39,903 nt of DNA from Brevundimonas sp. (GTDB taxonomy: Bacteria; Pseudomonadota; Alphaproteobacteria; Caulobacterales; Caulobacteraceae): positions 10,249 through 50,151 of the forward strand of contig JAVHYH010000001.1 of NCBI GenBank assembly GCA_031119155.1, written 5' to 3'. A model generated the notes under the pieces. That model did not search any database. It was given only the letters and a program-made list of their open reading frames with translations, and was not told where the DNA came from. Of the stretch, positions 31,812 through 39,903 are shown one piece after another. A program made the position numbers and the translations under genes. Numbering within the stretch: the first letter of the stretch is position 1; each line of letters begins with the position of its first letter.

Positions 31812-32120
31812 TTAGTTCGCCGGAGCCGGGACGCGCTCGTCCGTGGCCGGATTGACCGCGCCGGGGCGACCTTCGGCGGCGGCTTCAGCCTGATTTTCCT
31901 CAAGCTTGTTGGCGGCCTTGCCGGCGGCTTCCTCGGTCGCCTGGGCGGCCTTCATGGCCCCGGCCTCGATGACTTCGCCCGCTTGGGCGGCGACATTGCC
32001 CGCCTCATCGGCGGCGGCGTTGGCGTCGGCCTGCGCCTGATCCTGTTCGGCCTCGGTGCAGGCGGCGGCGCCCAGCGATAGGGCGGCGATGGCGGTCAGG
32101 GCGACGATACGAATGCGCAT
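31812..32120 (-). CDS. Small Ala/Glu-rich lipoprotein
   Basis: This encodes 102 residues with a lipoprotein signal (MRIRIVALTAIAALSLGAAA then Cys at residue 21). The mature part is almost all Ala, Glu, Gln and Asn (EAEQDQAQADANAAADEAGN and similar), likely one long helix, and ends in a Pro-rich tail. I know of no function. The stop lies 4 bases from the TlpA stop (convergent). Confidence 0.7.
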   Translation of the reverse strand: MRIRIVALTAIAALSLGAAACTEAEQDQAQADANAAADEAGNVAAQAGEVIEAGAMKAAQATEEAAGKAANKLEENQAEAAAEGRPGAVNPATDERVPAPAN

Positions 32121-32191
32121 GGGATTTCCCTCTCAGCGTTGAACCTGTGCGGTTAACGCAGGGCCGCCTGCAGCGGTTGCGGCCTGCGACC

Positions 32192-33181
32192 TTAACGGTT
32201 GATCATCGCCTGCGCCGCCGGGGTGTAGCGTTCCCCCGTCAGCGGAATGTCGCCCAGCCGGTCCTCGATGGCCTGAAGGTCGGCGGCGGTCAGTTCGATC
32301 TCCGCCCCGCCCAGATTTTCCTCCAGCCGGTGCAGCTTGGTCGTGCCCGGGATCGGCGCGATCCACGGCTTGCGCTCCAGCAGCCAGGCCAGGGCGATCT
32401 GCGCCGGCGTCGCACCCTTGTCGGCGGCGATCAGCTTCAGTTGCTCCACCAGCGCGAAATTGGCGTTCAGGTTCTGCGCGTCGAAGCGCGGAACGGTGGC
32501 GCGGAAATCGTCGTCGGCGAAGGTCGTGTCCGGCGTGATCGCGCCGGTCAGGTACCCTTTGCCCAGCGGGCTGAACGGCACGAAGCCGATGCCCAGCTCT
32601 TCCAGCAGCGGCAGGATGTCCGTCTCCGGCTCGCGCCAGAACAGCGAGTATTCGCTCTGCAGCGCCGCGACCGGCTGCACCGCATGCGCCCGACGGATGG
32701 CTTCGACGCCCGCTTCCGACAGGCCGAAGTGGCGAACTTTGCCCTCGGCGATCAGGTCGCGGACCGCTCCGGCGACGTCCTCCATGGGCACCGAGGGATC
32801 GACCCGGTGCTGGTAGAACAGGTCGATGTGGTCGGTCCGCAGCCGCTTCAGCGACTCCTCCGCGACTTGACGGATACGCTCGGGGCGGCTGTTCAAACCA
32901 CCCGTCCGCTCACCCGCGCCGGTGATGTCGAAGCCGAATTTGGTCGCGATGACGACCCGATCCCGCACCGGCTCCAGCGCCTCGCCGATCATCAGCTCAT
33001 TGGCCCAGGGGCCATAGACTTCCGCCGTGTCGAAGAAGGTCACGCCCTTGTCCACGGCGGCGCGGATCAGCTTCACGCCGGTCTTATTGTCGGTCGGCGC
33101 CCCGTAGCCGAAGCTCAGGCCCATGCAGCCGAGGCCGAGGGCCGAAACCTCAAGGCCGTCACCCAGTTTGCGCGTTTGCAT
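32192..33181 (-). CDS. Aldo/keto reductase
   Basis: This 329-residue NADPH-dependent aldo/keto reductase is of the YajO/AKR13-like type. It has LGLGCMGLSFGYG, the catalytic Asp/Tyr region VTFFDTAEVYGPWANELMIG, the lysine in VVIATKFGFDI, the histidine in HIDLFYQHRVDPSVPMEDVA, and the nucleotide-binding segment APIPGTTKLHRLEENLGG. ATG at 33181 (MQTRKLGDGLEVSALG) is favoured because AGGAG lies 8 bases upstream; another ATG occurs 6 bases earlier. The substrate is not predictable. Confidence 0.92.
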   Translation of the reverse strand: MQTRKLGDGLEVSALGLGCMGLSFGYGAPTDNKTGVKLIRAAVDKGVTFFDTAEVYGPWANELMIGEALEPVRDRVVIATKFGFDITGAGERTGGLNSRPERIRQVAEESLKRLRTDHIDLFYQHRVDPSVPMEDVAGAVRDLIAEGKVRHFGLSEAGVEAIRRAHAVQPVAALQSEYSLFWREPETDILPLLEELGIGFVPFSPLGKGYLTGAITPDTTFADDDFRATVPRFDAQNLNANFALVEQLKLIAADKGATPAQIALAWLLERKPWIAPIPGTTKLHRLEENLGGAEIELTAADLQAIEDRLGDIPLTGERYTPAAQAMINR

Positions 33182-33287
33182 CGTCATCTCTCCTGTGATG
33201 GAGGCGAGCGTCATCGTCGGGCGCTCGTCCCGTTTTTGAAGTCTGGTTACGGGAGAGGGCCGCCGCCGGAGCGACGGCCCGTCAGGC

Positions 33288-34352
33288 TCAGGCGGCCGGG
33301 GCTTCCAGCGACGCCATGTCGATCGAGAAGCGATACTTCACATCGCCCTTGATCATCCGCTCATAGGCGGCCTCGATCTGGTCGATCGGGATGATCTCGA
33401 CGTCCGAGACGATGTTGTGCTCCCGGCAGAAGTCCAGCATCTCCTGCGTTTCGGCGATGCCGCCGATCAGCGAGCCGGCGATCGAGCGACGGCCGAAGAT
33501 CAGGTTTCCGACCGAGGGCGACGGATGCGGCTCGGCGGGCACGCCCACCAGCACCATGGTCCCGTCACGCTTCAGGGCGCTGACATAGGGGTCCAGATTG
33601 ATGGACGCCGCCACCGTGTTCAGGATGAAGTCGAAGCTGCCCATGTGGGCCTTCATGTCGGCCTTGTCCTTCGACAGGACCACGCCCTTGGCGCCCAGCC
33701 GCTCGGCGTCGGCGGCCTTGCCCGGCGAGGTGGTGAAGACCCAGACTTCCGCGCCCATCGCGGCGGCCAGCTTGACGCCCATGTGGCCCAGACCGCCCAG
33801 GCCGACGACGCCGACCTTCTGGCCCGGCCCGACTTTCCAGTGGCGCAGCGGCGAATACGTCGTGATCCCGGCGCACAGCAGGGGCGCGACGGCGGCCAGC
33901 TGGCTTTCGTCATGGCCGATGCTCAGCACGAAGTCCTGATCCACCACGACATGCTTGGAATAGCCGCCGAAGGTATGGCCGCCCAGAACCTTGTCCGGAC
34001 CGTTGTAGGTCATCACCGCGCCCGTACCGGTGCAGTACTGCTCCTCGCCCGCCACGCAGGACGGGCAGGTGCGGCAGCTGTCGACCATGCAGCCGACGCC
34101 GACCAGATCGCCTTCCTTGAAGCGGCTGACCTTCTCGCCCACCGCGCTGACGCGGCCGACGATCTCGTGGCCCGGGCAGCAGGGGTAGAGGGTGCCGGCC
34201 CATTCGCCGCGGGCGGTGTGCAGGTCCGAGTGGCAGACGCCGCAGTACAGGATGTCGATGGCCACGTCGGTCGCCAGCGGATCACGACGCTCGAAGCTGA
34301 ACGGCGCGAGGGGCTGGTCCCCGGCGGGGGCGGCGTATCCGTAGGATTTCAT
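33288..34352 (-). CDS. Zinc-dependent alcohol dehydrogenase (YahK/cinnamyl-alcohol type)
   Basis: This 354-residue medium-chain dehydrogenase has the catalytic zinc ligands in YCGVCHSDLHTARGEWAG and PCCPGHEIVGRVSAVG. The structural zinc cysteines are in CRTCPSCVAGEEQYC, and the Rossmann motif is VGVVGLGGLGHMGVKLAAAM. The stretch AGITTYSPLRHWKVGPGQKV is typical of the cinnamyl-alcohol dehydrogenase/YahK group, which reduces a broad range of aldehydes with NADPH. ATG at 34352 (MKSYGYAAPAGD) follows a GA-rich leader. It is divergent from a LysR gene, which is its most likely regulator. Confidence 0.94.
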   Translation of the reverse strand: MKSYGYAAPAGDQPLAPFSFERRDPLATDVAIDILYCGVCHSDLHTARGEWAGTLYPCCPGHEIVGRVSAVGEKVSRFKEGDLVGVGCMVDSCRTCPSCVAGEEQYCTGTGAVMTYNGPDKVLGGHTFGGYSKHVVVDQDFVLSIGHDESQLAAVAPLLCAGITTYSPLRHWKVGPGQKVGVVGLGGLGHMGVKLAAAMGAEVWVFTTSPGKAADAERLGAKGVVLSKDKADMKAHMGSFDFILNTVAASINLDPYVSALKRDGTMVLVGVPAEPHPSPSVGNLIFGRRSIAGSLIGGIAETQEMLDFCREHNIVSDVEIIPIDQIEAAYERMIKGDVKYRFSIDMASLEAPAA

Positions 34353-34476
34353 GGGGGAGGGCTCCAGCAGGACGGGGCCGGCGGTCGCGAGCCCTTCTTG
34401 TGCGGCGAAGATAGGCGGTGCTTGTCGGCTGCGATAGACGCCATTATCGGCATGAACCTGTGAATGGAGTTCAGCA
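34353..34476. promoter_or_regulatory. Divergent control region of the alcohol dehydrogenase and lysR genes
   Basis: This 124-base space contains an interrupted dyad, GATA-N8-TATC (34433-34448), about 30 bases upstream of the LysR start, where LysR-type regulators often bind. The exact operator is not certain. Confidence 0.35.
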
Positions 34477-35376
34477 ATGAAGCGCGACGAACTGGGCGAC
34501 CTGGCCGCCTTTCTGGTCGTGGCGGAGGAGCGCGGGTTCACCAAGGCGGCCTTCCGTCTGGGCCAGTCGCCCTCGGCGCTCAGCCACACGATCCGGCGGC
34601 TGGAGACGCGTCTGGGCCTGCGTCTGCTCCTGCGCACGACCCGCAGCGTCTCGGTCACCGAGGCCGGGGAACGGCTGCTGGAGACCCTTCGCCCGGCCTT
34701 CGCCGATATCGAAAGCCGGATCGAGGCGCTGGCCGAGCTGCGCGACCGCCCCTCCGGCACCATCCGCATCAACTCCGGAGAACATGCCGCCCACACCATC
34801 CTCTGGCCGGTGCTGGAGCGTTTCCTGCCGCTCTATCCGGACGTAAAGGTCGAGATCACCACCGAGCTGGGCTACGCCGACATCGTGGAGCGCCGCTTCG
34901 ACGCGGGTGTGCGACTGGGCGAACAGGTCGAGCGGGATATGGTGGCGGTGCCGATCGGCCCGGACGTCAACATGGTCGTCGTCGGCGCCCCGTCGTGGTT
35001 CGCGCACCATCCAAAACCGGTCACGCCGCACGATCTCAACGACCATGTCTGCATCAACCTGCGCCTGCCGACACGGGGCGGTCTCTACGCGTGGGAGTTC
35101 GAGAAGGACGGACGCCAGCTCAACGTCCGTGTCGAGGGGCAACTGATCTTCAACGACATGGCCCTGATCCAGAAGGCCGCTGAGGCCGGGATGGGGCTGG
35201 GCTTCCTGATGGCCGATCAGGCCGCGCCGGGCATCGCCGACGGGCGGCTGATCCCCGTTCTGGAAGACTGGCGACCGCCCTTTCCGGGCTATCATCTCTA
35301 CTACCCCAGCCGCCGCCAGCCGACGCCGGCCTTCACCCTGCTGGTGGAGGCCTTGCGCTATCGCGGGGAGGGCTGA
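34477..35376 (+). CDS. LysR-family transcriptional regulator
   Basis: This 299-residue regulator has the N-terminal winged helix (LGDLAAFLVVAEERGFTKAA, LGQSPSALSHTIRRLETRLG, LRLLLRTTRSVSVTEAGERL). The C-terminal effector-binding domain includes GTIRINSGEHAAHTILWPVL, DIVERRFDAGVRLGEQVERD and AGMGLGFLMADQAAPGIADG. It is of the subgroup commonly paired with short- or medium-chain oxidoreductases. Divergent placement next to the zinc alcohol dehydrogenase suggests it controls that gene and perhaps the aldo/keto reductase. Confidence 0.94.
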   Translation: MKRDELGDLAAFLVVAEERGFTKAAFRLGQSPSALSHTIRRLETRLGLRLLLRTTRSVSVTEAGERLLETLRPAFADIESRIEALAELRDRPSGTIRINSGEHAAHTILWPVLERFLPLYPDVKVEITTELGYADIVERRFDAGVRLGEQVERDMVAVPIGPDVNMVVVGAPSWFAHHPKPVTPHDLNDHVCINLRLPTRGGLYAWEFEKDGRQLNVRVEGQLIFNDMALIQKAAEAGMGLGFLMADQAAPGIADGRLIPVLEDWRPPFPGYHLYYPSRRQPTPAFTLLVEALRYRGEG

Positions 35377-35389
35377 TCGTCGCCGGTCT

Positions 35390-35599
35390 TCAGGCTGCCG
35401 TCTTCTGCAGCCGCGCCTGCGCCTCGCGGCACAGGCCATTCAGCTGTCGGGTCAACGATGTGCCTTCCAGCTGGTTGACGTCGGCCATGGTGTAGCCGCT
35501 CTTCTCCATTGCCCGCGAAATCTCGCTGCGGCTCCGGTAGATGCCGGTCTTGGCCAGCTCGAAAGCCTGCTCGACCGGGTGAAGTCTGAACTGTGTCAT
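35390..35599 (-). CDS. Small conserved-looking hypothetical protein
   Basis: This encodes 69 residues starting MTQFRLHPVEQAFELAKTGI and ending LCREAQARLQKTAA. It is predicted helical, with YRSRSEISRAMEKSGYTMAD in the middle resembling a helix-turn-helix-like pattern. I recall short proteins of this style in Caulobacterales but cannot name a function. ATG at 35599 is better than the upstream start at 35653, which adds a basic unstructured leader. It is convergent with lysR, 13 bases apart. Confidence 0.65.
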   Translation of the reverse strand: MTQFRLHPVEQAFELAKTGIYRSRSEISRAMEKSGYTMADVNQLEGTSLTRQLNGLCREAQARLQKTAA

Positions 35600-35747
35600 G
35601 GTGGCCGAACGCCACCGGAGCACGCCTGTTCCTAAGTCGGTTTGCGGACGCAAGCGTCGCCGGACGTCCCTGTTGGCGGCCCGCCCCGTAGCTCGCTAAA
35701 GTTCGGAACGGACCGCCAGAACAGCCGCCCTGCCGATAGAAGGGGCG

Positions 35748-35764
35748 ACCATCCGACGGATGGT
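35748..35764. repeat. Small perfect palindrome downstream of the secreted protein gene
   Basis: ACCATCC-GAC-GGATGGT is a perfect 7-bp dyad about 50 bases beyond the stop of the minus-strand gene at 35814. It could be part of a terminator or an operator for the small gene at 35390-35599. The rest of 35600-35813 shows nothing I can identify. Confidence 0.35.
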
Positions 35765-35813
35765 ACGTCCGGTAGACTTGATCGGATCACCTGCCGTGGA
35801 CAGGCGGCTGTCG

Positions 35814-36776
35814 TTACTGGCTGGCCACCGGGCGGCGCGAATCCAGCTCGAACTGGCGCTGCATCTCCGCGGCGATCTCACGCTCCTGATATCCACGGCT
35901 GGGACGGCCGGTGGGCGTCCGGTACAGCGAGCGGAGGTAGGACCAGTCCCACTCCGTCAGGGTATCGCTCCCGCGCGGCTCCGAGAACAGCGACAGGATG
36001 CTGGGGAAGGCCGTTGCGCGCGCCTCGGGATCGATCTGCGACAGGATCACCATGGCGGTGTAGTCGGCCAGGGCGGTGAAGGAGGCGTCGCCGATCTTCG
36101 AGGTGTCCACGATCACGATGCCCTGCTGCAGGTCCTGTCGCATGCCGGACCCCAGACGTGACAAGCGGTTCACTACGACCTGCGGCACCTCATATTCCTG
36201 TCCGTCCGGCGGCGGCGTCACGACCGTAACCATCTGCACCGGCTGTCCGGTGGAGTCGGACACATCCTGCGACAGATGCCACCAGCGCACCGGCCGATCA
36301 CTGGCGATGAAGGCGTCCAGATCCGCGCGTGTCAGCAAGGGGCCGAGTCGCTCGGAGGGAAGGAAGGCCCTAAGGCTGCTTTCGGCCAGGGCGGTCGCCG
36401 TGCCCGGACCGTCATTGGTGAAGATCACCAGCATGTTGGCCCGGCAGCCCGGCCCATCAACCGCCACGCCGACGTTCAGGGCGACGCGCGCGATGTGGTC
36501 GATAAAGGGCTCGGCGTACTCCCGGCGGACGTTCGCCGTTCCGACGCAGATCGGACGGTTCCAGCGCGCCATCAGCCGCATCGGAGGCCCGCCGCCGATT
36601 TCGTTGATATAGGCTCGCAGTTCTTCCTTCGCGACGCGCTCTCCGCGGACCACGACCTCGCTGAGCTCCGACGGATCCGTCGCGGTCTGCGCGGCGGGCG
36701 GTTGGCTGGCCGGCGCATCCTGGATCGGGCCGCCATGCAGAAGCGCAAGGACGGCAAGGGCGGCGCTGAACGACAT
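35814..36776 (-). CDS. Secreted protein of unknown function
   Basis: This 320-residue protein has a short hydrophobic start (MSFSAALAVLALLHGGPIQ) consistent with a signal peptide. A segment ELSEVVVRGERVAKEELRAY follows. The core reads RLMARWNRPICVGTANVR, FIDHIARVALNVGVAVDG, CRANMLVIFTNDGPGTATAL, RPVRWWHLSQDVSD and EVPQVVVNRLSRLGSGMRQD. I recognise this overall pattern (a W-x-R-x-I-C start, a C-x-x-N-x-x-V-I-F-T strand) from secreted hypothetical proteins in Caulobacterales and sphingomonads. I know of no function. The two core cysteines may form a disulfide. Confidence 0.82.
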   Translation of the reverse strand: MSFSAALAVLALLHGGPIQDAPASQPPAAQTATDPSELSEVVVRGERVAKEELRAYINEIGGGPPMRLMARWNRPICVGTANVRREYAEPFIDHIARVALNVGVAVDGPGCRANMLVIFTNDGPGTATALAESSLRAFLPSERLGPLLTRADLDAFIASDRPVRWWHLSQDVSDSTGQPVQMVTVVTPPPDGQEYEVPQVVVNRLSRLGSGMRQDLQQGIVIVDTSKIGDASFTALADYTAMVILSQIDPEARATAFPSILSLFSEPRGSDTLTEWDWSYLRSLYRTPTGRPSRGYQEREIAAEMQRQFELDSRRPVASQ

Positions 36777-36929
36777 GGCACGGTCTCCGGCGGCGTCAAA
36801 CCTCGGGGGCCGCGTACGGAGGATCAGCCGAGAATGGTCGCGCTTGCAAGCCGTGATTGCGGTACGCCCGGCGTTCTTCCTGCAGTCAGCCGGATGCGAA
36901 AGGGTCAGCCTGAGGGACCATGGCGGAAA

Positions 36930-37006
36930 TGGTGGCTGGAGGCGGGCTCGAACCGCCGACCTGTGGGTTATGAATCCACCGCTCTAACCAGCTGAGCTAC
37001 CCAGCC
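36930..37006 (-). tRNA. tRNA-Met (CAT), elongator type
   Basis: The 77-base gene folds as a complete cloverleaf with encoded 3' CCA. The acceptor is GGCTGGG/TCCAGCC with a terminal G-T pair, the D arm is GCTCAGCTGGTTAGAGC, the T arm is GGCGG-TTCGAGC-CCGCC, and the anticodon loop is TTCATAA. The loop sequence fits elongator Met rather than the CAT-anticodon tRNA-Ile2 (usually CTCATAA). The anticodon stem GTGGA/CCCAC has an A-C mismatch at its last pair (31-39). Confidence 0.95.
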
Positions 37007-37052
37007 CCTCAGGGGGTTCGGCGGGAACTGGTCTGACCGCCGAAGAGGCGTG

Positions 37053-37081
37053 CCTATAGAGGCGAGACGGGGCGGGATCAA
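37053..37081 (-). promoter_or_regulatory. Promoter of the tRNA-Met gene
   Basis: On the minus strand TTGATC (37081-37076) and TATAGG (37058-37053) are separated by exactly 17 bases. Transcription would start about 40 bases before the tRNA. This is the clearest -35/-10 pair in the window. Confidence 0.65.
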
Positions 37082-37199
37082 GTCGCTTCGAAACACAGAT
37101 GCATCGGGGCGATCCGCCGCATCCCCGTGACGACCGCCCATCGGAACTGTAACGACAGCTGAGCCGTTTCGCGGCCGACTGTTTCTCCGGGAGTTTGCC

Positions 37200-38429
37200 A
37201 TGCGCCTGTTCGCCCTCGCCGCCACCGTTTCCGCCCTCGCCATGGCCGCCGCCTGCGGCGCCAACGGGCAGGATGCGCCGCCTGCGGGTCAGGCGGGCGC
37301 GCCTCTGGAGAACCGCCCGGCCAACAACCCGGCCCAGCAGCCGGCGATCGAGGGCCAGACCCGCGCCCCCGCCGTCCGCACCGAGGCGGCTCTCACGCAC
37401 GCCGTCGTGGCCTCGGGCCTGCAGAACCCCTGGGGCCTCGCCCTGCTGCCGGACGGCCGCTGGCTGGTGACCGAAAAGCCGGGCCGCCTGCGCATCGTCA
37501 CCGCCGAGGGGCAGATCAGCGAGCCCGTCGCGGGCCTGCCGGCGGTCTCGGCGCGCGGGCAGGGCGGTCTGCTGGATGTCATCGTCGGCCCCACCTTCGG
37601 GCAGGATCGCCTGATCTACTGGAGCTATGCCGAGCCGCGTGAAGGCGGCAACGCCACCTCCGTCGCCCGCGGTCGTCTGTCGGATGACGGAAGCCGTCTG
37701 GAGAATGTGCAGGTCATCTTCCGCGCTCTGCCGATCTACGACGGCGACAAGCATTTCGGTTCGTCCCTGGCCTTCGCCCCCGACGGCAAGCTGTTCATCA
37801 CCCTGGGCGAGCGGTCTGACCGCCCCATGCGCCCGCAGGCGCAGGACCTCGGTTCGCACATGGGCAAGACCATTCGCATCAACGCCGACGGTTCGGTCCC
37901 GTCCGACAACCCCTACGTCGGCCAGGCCGGCGCCCTGCCGGAAATCTGGTCGCTGGGGCATCGCAATGCGCAGGGCATCGCCATCACCCCGACCGGCGAC
38001 GTCTGGACCATCGAGCACGGCACCCGCGGCGGCGATGAGCTGAACCTCGACCGCGCTGGCGTGAACTACGGCTGGCCGATCGTCGCCTACGGGATCGAGT
38101 ACGCCGGCGGGGCGATCAACGAGGGCATCACCGCCCGCGAGGGGCTGGAGCAGCCGGTCTATTACTGGGATCCGGTCATCGCTCCGGGCGGCATGGCCTA
38201 CTACGACGGCGCCATGTTCCCGGGCTGGCGCGGCAACCTGCTGGTCGCGGGCCTGAAGGAGAAGCGGATCTCGCGGCTGGTGCTCGAGAACAACCGGGTC
38301 GTCGGCGAGGAGTATCTGCTGACCGATCTGGGCGAGCGCGTCCGTGACGTGGCGGTCGGCCCCGACGGCGCCGTCTGGGCGATCACCGACGAGACCAACG
38401 GCAAGCTGGTTCGTCTGTCGACGCAGTAG
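37200..38429 (+). CDS. PQQ-dependent sugar dehydrogenase lipoprotein (YliI/Asd-like)
   Basis: This 409-residue protein has a lipoprotein signal (MRLFALAATVSALAMAAA then Cys at residue 19), an Ala/Pro-rich linker, and the six-bladed GSDH beta-propeller. Motifs are VASGLQNPWGLALLPDGRWL, VTEKPGRLRIVTAEGQISEP, GQGGLLDVIVGPTFG, FGSSLAFAPDGKLFITLGER, GKTIRINADGSVPSDNPYVG, WSLGHRNAQGIAITPTGDVW and EHGTRGGDELNLDRAGVNYG. The family uses PQQ to oxidise aldose sugars in the periplasm. No PQQ-synthesis gene is visible here. Confidence 0.93.
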   Translation: MRLFALAATVSALAMAAACGANGQDAPPAGQAGAPLENRPANNPAQQPAIEGQTRAPAVRTEAALTHAVVASGLQNPWGLALLPDGRWLVTEKPGRLRIVTAEGQISEPVAGLPAVSARGQGGLLDVIVGPTFGQDRLIYWSYAEPREGGNATSVARGRLSDDGSRLENVQVIFRALPIYDGDKHFGSSLAFAPDGKLFITLGERSDRPMRPQAQDLGSHMGKTIRINADGSVPSDNPYVGQAGALPEIWSLGHRNAQGIAITPTGDVWTIEHGTRGGDELNLDRAGVNYGWPIVAYGIEYAGGAINEGITAREGLEQPVYYWDPVIAPGGMAYYDGAMFPGWRGNLLVAGLKEKRISRLVLENNRVVGEEYLLTDLGERVRDVAVGPDGAVWAITDETNGKLVRLSTQ

Positions 38430-38503
38430 GGTTCTCGTTAATCGAAATATCGACGGTTTACGAAATCCTGAATCCACCCTAGGGTTGTTTCTTCTCCGGG
38501 GGG

Positions 38504-39794
38504 ATGAAGATGCGAACTCTTTCGACGGTTATTGGAATGGCGGCGCTGGCTTTCGCGCCGTCGCCCGGGTCGGCGCAAGACGCGGCCTCACCGGCTCAGT
38601 CGGCTTTACCCGTAACGGTTGTTTCCGGTGGTCCGGCTGCCGGCGCGCCGTCAGATGTCGTCTGTCCTGCCAGCCGGCCCGGCATGCGGCAGGGGCGGCC
38701 GGGTGCGGCGGCGAACCGGGCCTGCGCCATCGAGTTCCTTGTGGCCCAGCGACGTCAAAGCCTCACGGCTTTCGACGCTCCGGCTCCGGATCAGCAGGAC
38801 AGGGCGGAATTAAACGCCGCCAGGGCCAGGCAGTGGCGCGGCCTGCTCGCCGGGTCTGAAATGCTCCGGAATTTCTACCTCGCGCGGGGCGAGGGCGGGC
38901 AGTTCATCCATGACCGGGGCGCTGAACTGGCCGGCATCGGGGGCACCGGCGCGGCCCTGAGCACCGCCTCAAGCGCCGGGACAGTGGCGACCTGGGGCTA
39001 TGTCGCACTCGCCAGCGTCCTGGTCGTGAGTTTCACCGGAAGCAAGCCGAGGGGCGACCTGTACCATGCGGGGCATCTGGGGGTCGGCTTCATCGAGAAC
39101 CGCTACATGGTGTTGATGAACCACAGCGTGGCGCTCGACAGCGCACCTCCCGGGAATGCGGCCTGTTCTCTGCCGAGCGACAACCAGGGCGGCCAGAGGG
39201 GGCTGGGTGTCATCCTCGAGCAGCTTGGAAAGGTTGAGGCCTGGCCGGACGCCGCTGACCGGGCCGCCTTCTTGCCGGTTCTCCGGAGCCTCGCCGAGGT
39301 CTGCTCTGCGGTGAATGTCGGCGAGCGACAGATCACGGAGATGGCCGGGCGCCTGAACCGTGCGGACAGACTGTGGTCGGCCGCCTATGCGGATGATCTT
39401 CTGGCTCTCGACGCGCGGGTGGAAAGGGCCGATGTGCTGCTCAGGCCGGTCCCCGCCGCCGCCCTCACCGGCGCCGCTTCCGGGACTCTTCGGGCGCTGG
39501 ACGGCCTGATCTCCGGCCAGAACCCGCAGGAAGCCGTGAACCGGATCAGCACCAATGCCCTGCTGGACAGCATGACGGTCTCGCTGACGCCGATTCATGT
39601 CGGCACGCCGCCCCGGCCGGTCGAGGCGAGCGTGGTGATAAGTTCAGAGCTGATGGCGCGGGTCACCCATGTAGGCCGGGCGGCGCGTGACAAGCCTTCG
39701 GACTCGCGCGCCGACACCCGCGCCTGCCGCTGCGCCTGTCGTCGCGGCGCTTTCGGAACCGCAGGTCCAGCCGCCGCTGACGACGCCGAAGTAA
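38504..39794 (+). CDS. Secreted protein of unknown function, probable frameshift near the 3' end
   Basis: The reading frame from ATG 38504 (MKMRTLSTVIGMAALAFAPS, a signal peptide cleaved around SAQDA) is open for the rest of the window. It gives a mostly helical protein with SALPVTVVSGGPAAGAPSDV, ACAIEFLVAQRRQSLTAFDA, a hydrophobic stretch near ATWGYVALASVLVVSFTG and LTPIHVGTPPRPVEASVVIS. After about 39675 that frame turns Cys/Arg-rich and runs antisense into dapD, which is unlikely. Another frame from there gives a natural Pro/Ala tail (RAPTPAPAAAPVV, QVQPPLTTPK) ending in TAA at 39792-39794. I therefore infer a one- or two-base shift between 39675 and 39690. No known family is recognised. 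Confidence 0.6.
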
Positions 39795-39822
39795 GCGGCT
39801 GGAGTCAAAGGGGCGAGTGCTG

Positions 39823-39903
39823 TCAGTCGCGCAGCAGTTCGTTGACGCCGGTCTTGGCCCGCGTCTGGGCGTCCACACGCTTGACGATGACGGCGCAGTA
39901 CAG
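39823..39903 (-). CDS. dapD: Tetrahydrodipicolinate N-succinyltransferase DapD, C-terminal end (partial)
   Basis: The last 26 codons of a minus-strand gene enter from the window edge: LYCAVIVKRVDAQTRAKTGV then NELLRD and stop. This matches the conserved C-terminus of DapD, which succinylates tetrahydrodipicolinate in lysine/diaminopimelate synthesis. Only the tail of the left-handed beta-helix protein is visible; the rest lies outside the window. Confidence 0.85.
   Translation of the reverse strand: MYCAVIVKRVDAQTRAKTGVNELLRD

Noticed and set aside
36930..37006. tRNA-Met as an integration site for a mobile element
   Set aside because: No duplicated tRNA 3' end, integrase or foreign-looking gene is found on either side.
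39795..39903. Continuation of the 38504 reading frame to the window edge
   Set aside because: It is antisense to the conserved DapD C-terminus and Cys/Arg/Ser-rich, so a frameshift before it is more likely than a longer protein.

Overview
The window is high-GC alphaproteobacterial DNA, most likely Brevundimonas or a close relative in the Caulobacterales. The evidence is a gcrA cell-cycle regulator, a podJ polar-organelle gene whose N-terminus is diagnostic, candidate CtrA boxes, GANTC (CcrM) sites in front of both, and an alphaproteobacterial -10 of the form GCTANAWC. It reads as chromosomal housekeeping DNA with dense, often overlapping operons. I see no prophage, IS transposase, integrase or CRISPR array.

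Layout. 1-1757: apaG, then gcrA on the minus strand, flanked by two related inverted-repeat elements. 1758-6330: an ABC-2 permease, an M28 peptidase, a YcxB-like membrane protein, then argD-argF closed by a strong terminator. 6346-10198: a flavin-fold stress protein and a small membrane protein on the minus strand, then the 950-residue podJ. 10314-12495: an overlapping TSUP transporter / TIGR02186 / SMI1-KNR4 operon. 12496-15325: a minus-strand operon of DUF2125, an unknown gene and hisC. 15473-18771: a VOC protein convergent with a DinG/XPD-like helicase. 18815-23325: a persulfide-dioxygenase-type hydrolase, then the ligase-associated Lhr helicase and PdeM nuclease pair. 23353-26495: a small atypical ORF and the ftsE-ftsX-DUF218-plsC operon. 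26565-28104: a zinc-ribbon/DUF3426 protein and a phosphoribosyltransferase. 28185-31807: argH-lipoprotein-lysA, divergent from a TlpA thioredoxin. 31812-35599: a lipoprotein, an aldo/keto reductase, a zinc alcohol dehydrogenase with a divergent LysR regulator, and a small ORF. 35814-39903: a secreted unknown, tRNA-Met, a PQQ-type sugar dehydrogenase lipoprotein, a second secreted unknown with an apparent 3' frameshift, and the 3' end of dapD at the window edge.

How it fits together. Arginine (argD, argF, argH) and lysine (lysA, dapD) synthesis genes recur. gcrA and its likely target podJ lie about 6 kb apart, and both carry CtrA-like and GANTC motifs upstream. Two DNA-repair helicases share an identical 16-bp motif in their promoters that resembles the alphaproteobacterial LexA operator.

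The most unusual signals are palindromic repeat elements. Two pairs of arms surround gcrA, one element lies between lhr and pdeM, one lies between the phosphoribosyltransferase and lysA, one of about 160 bp sits in frame inside the lhr coding sequence, and a mini-palindrome sits in lysA. They suggest a genome colonised by non-autonomous palindromic repeats, some of which are translated.
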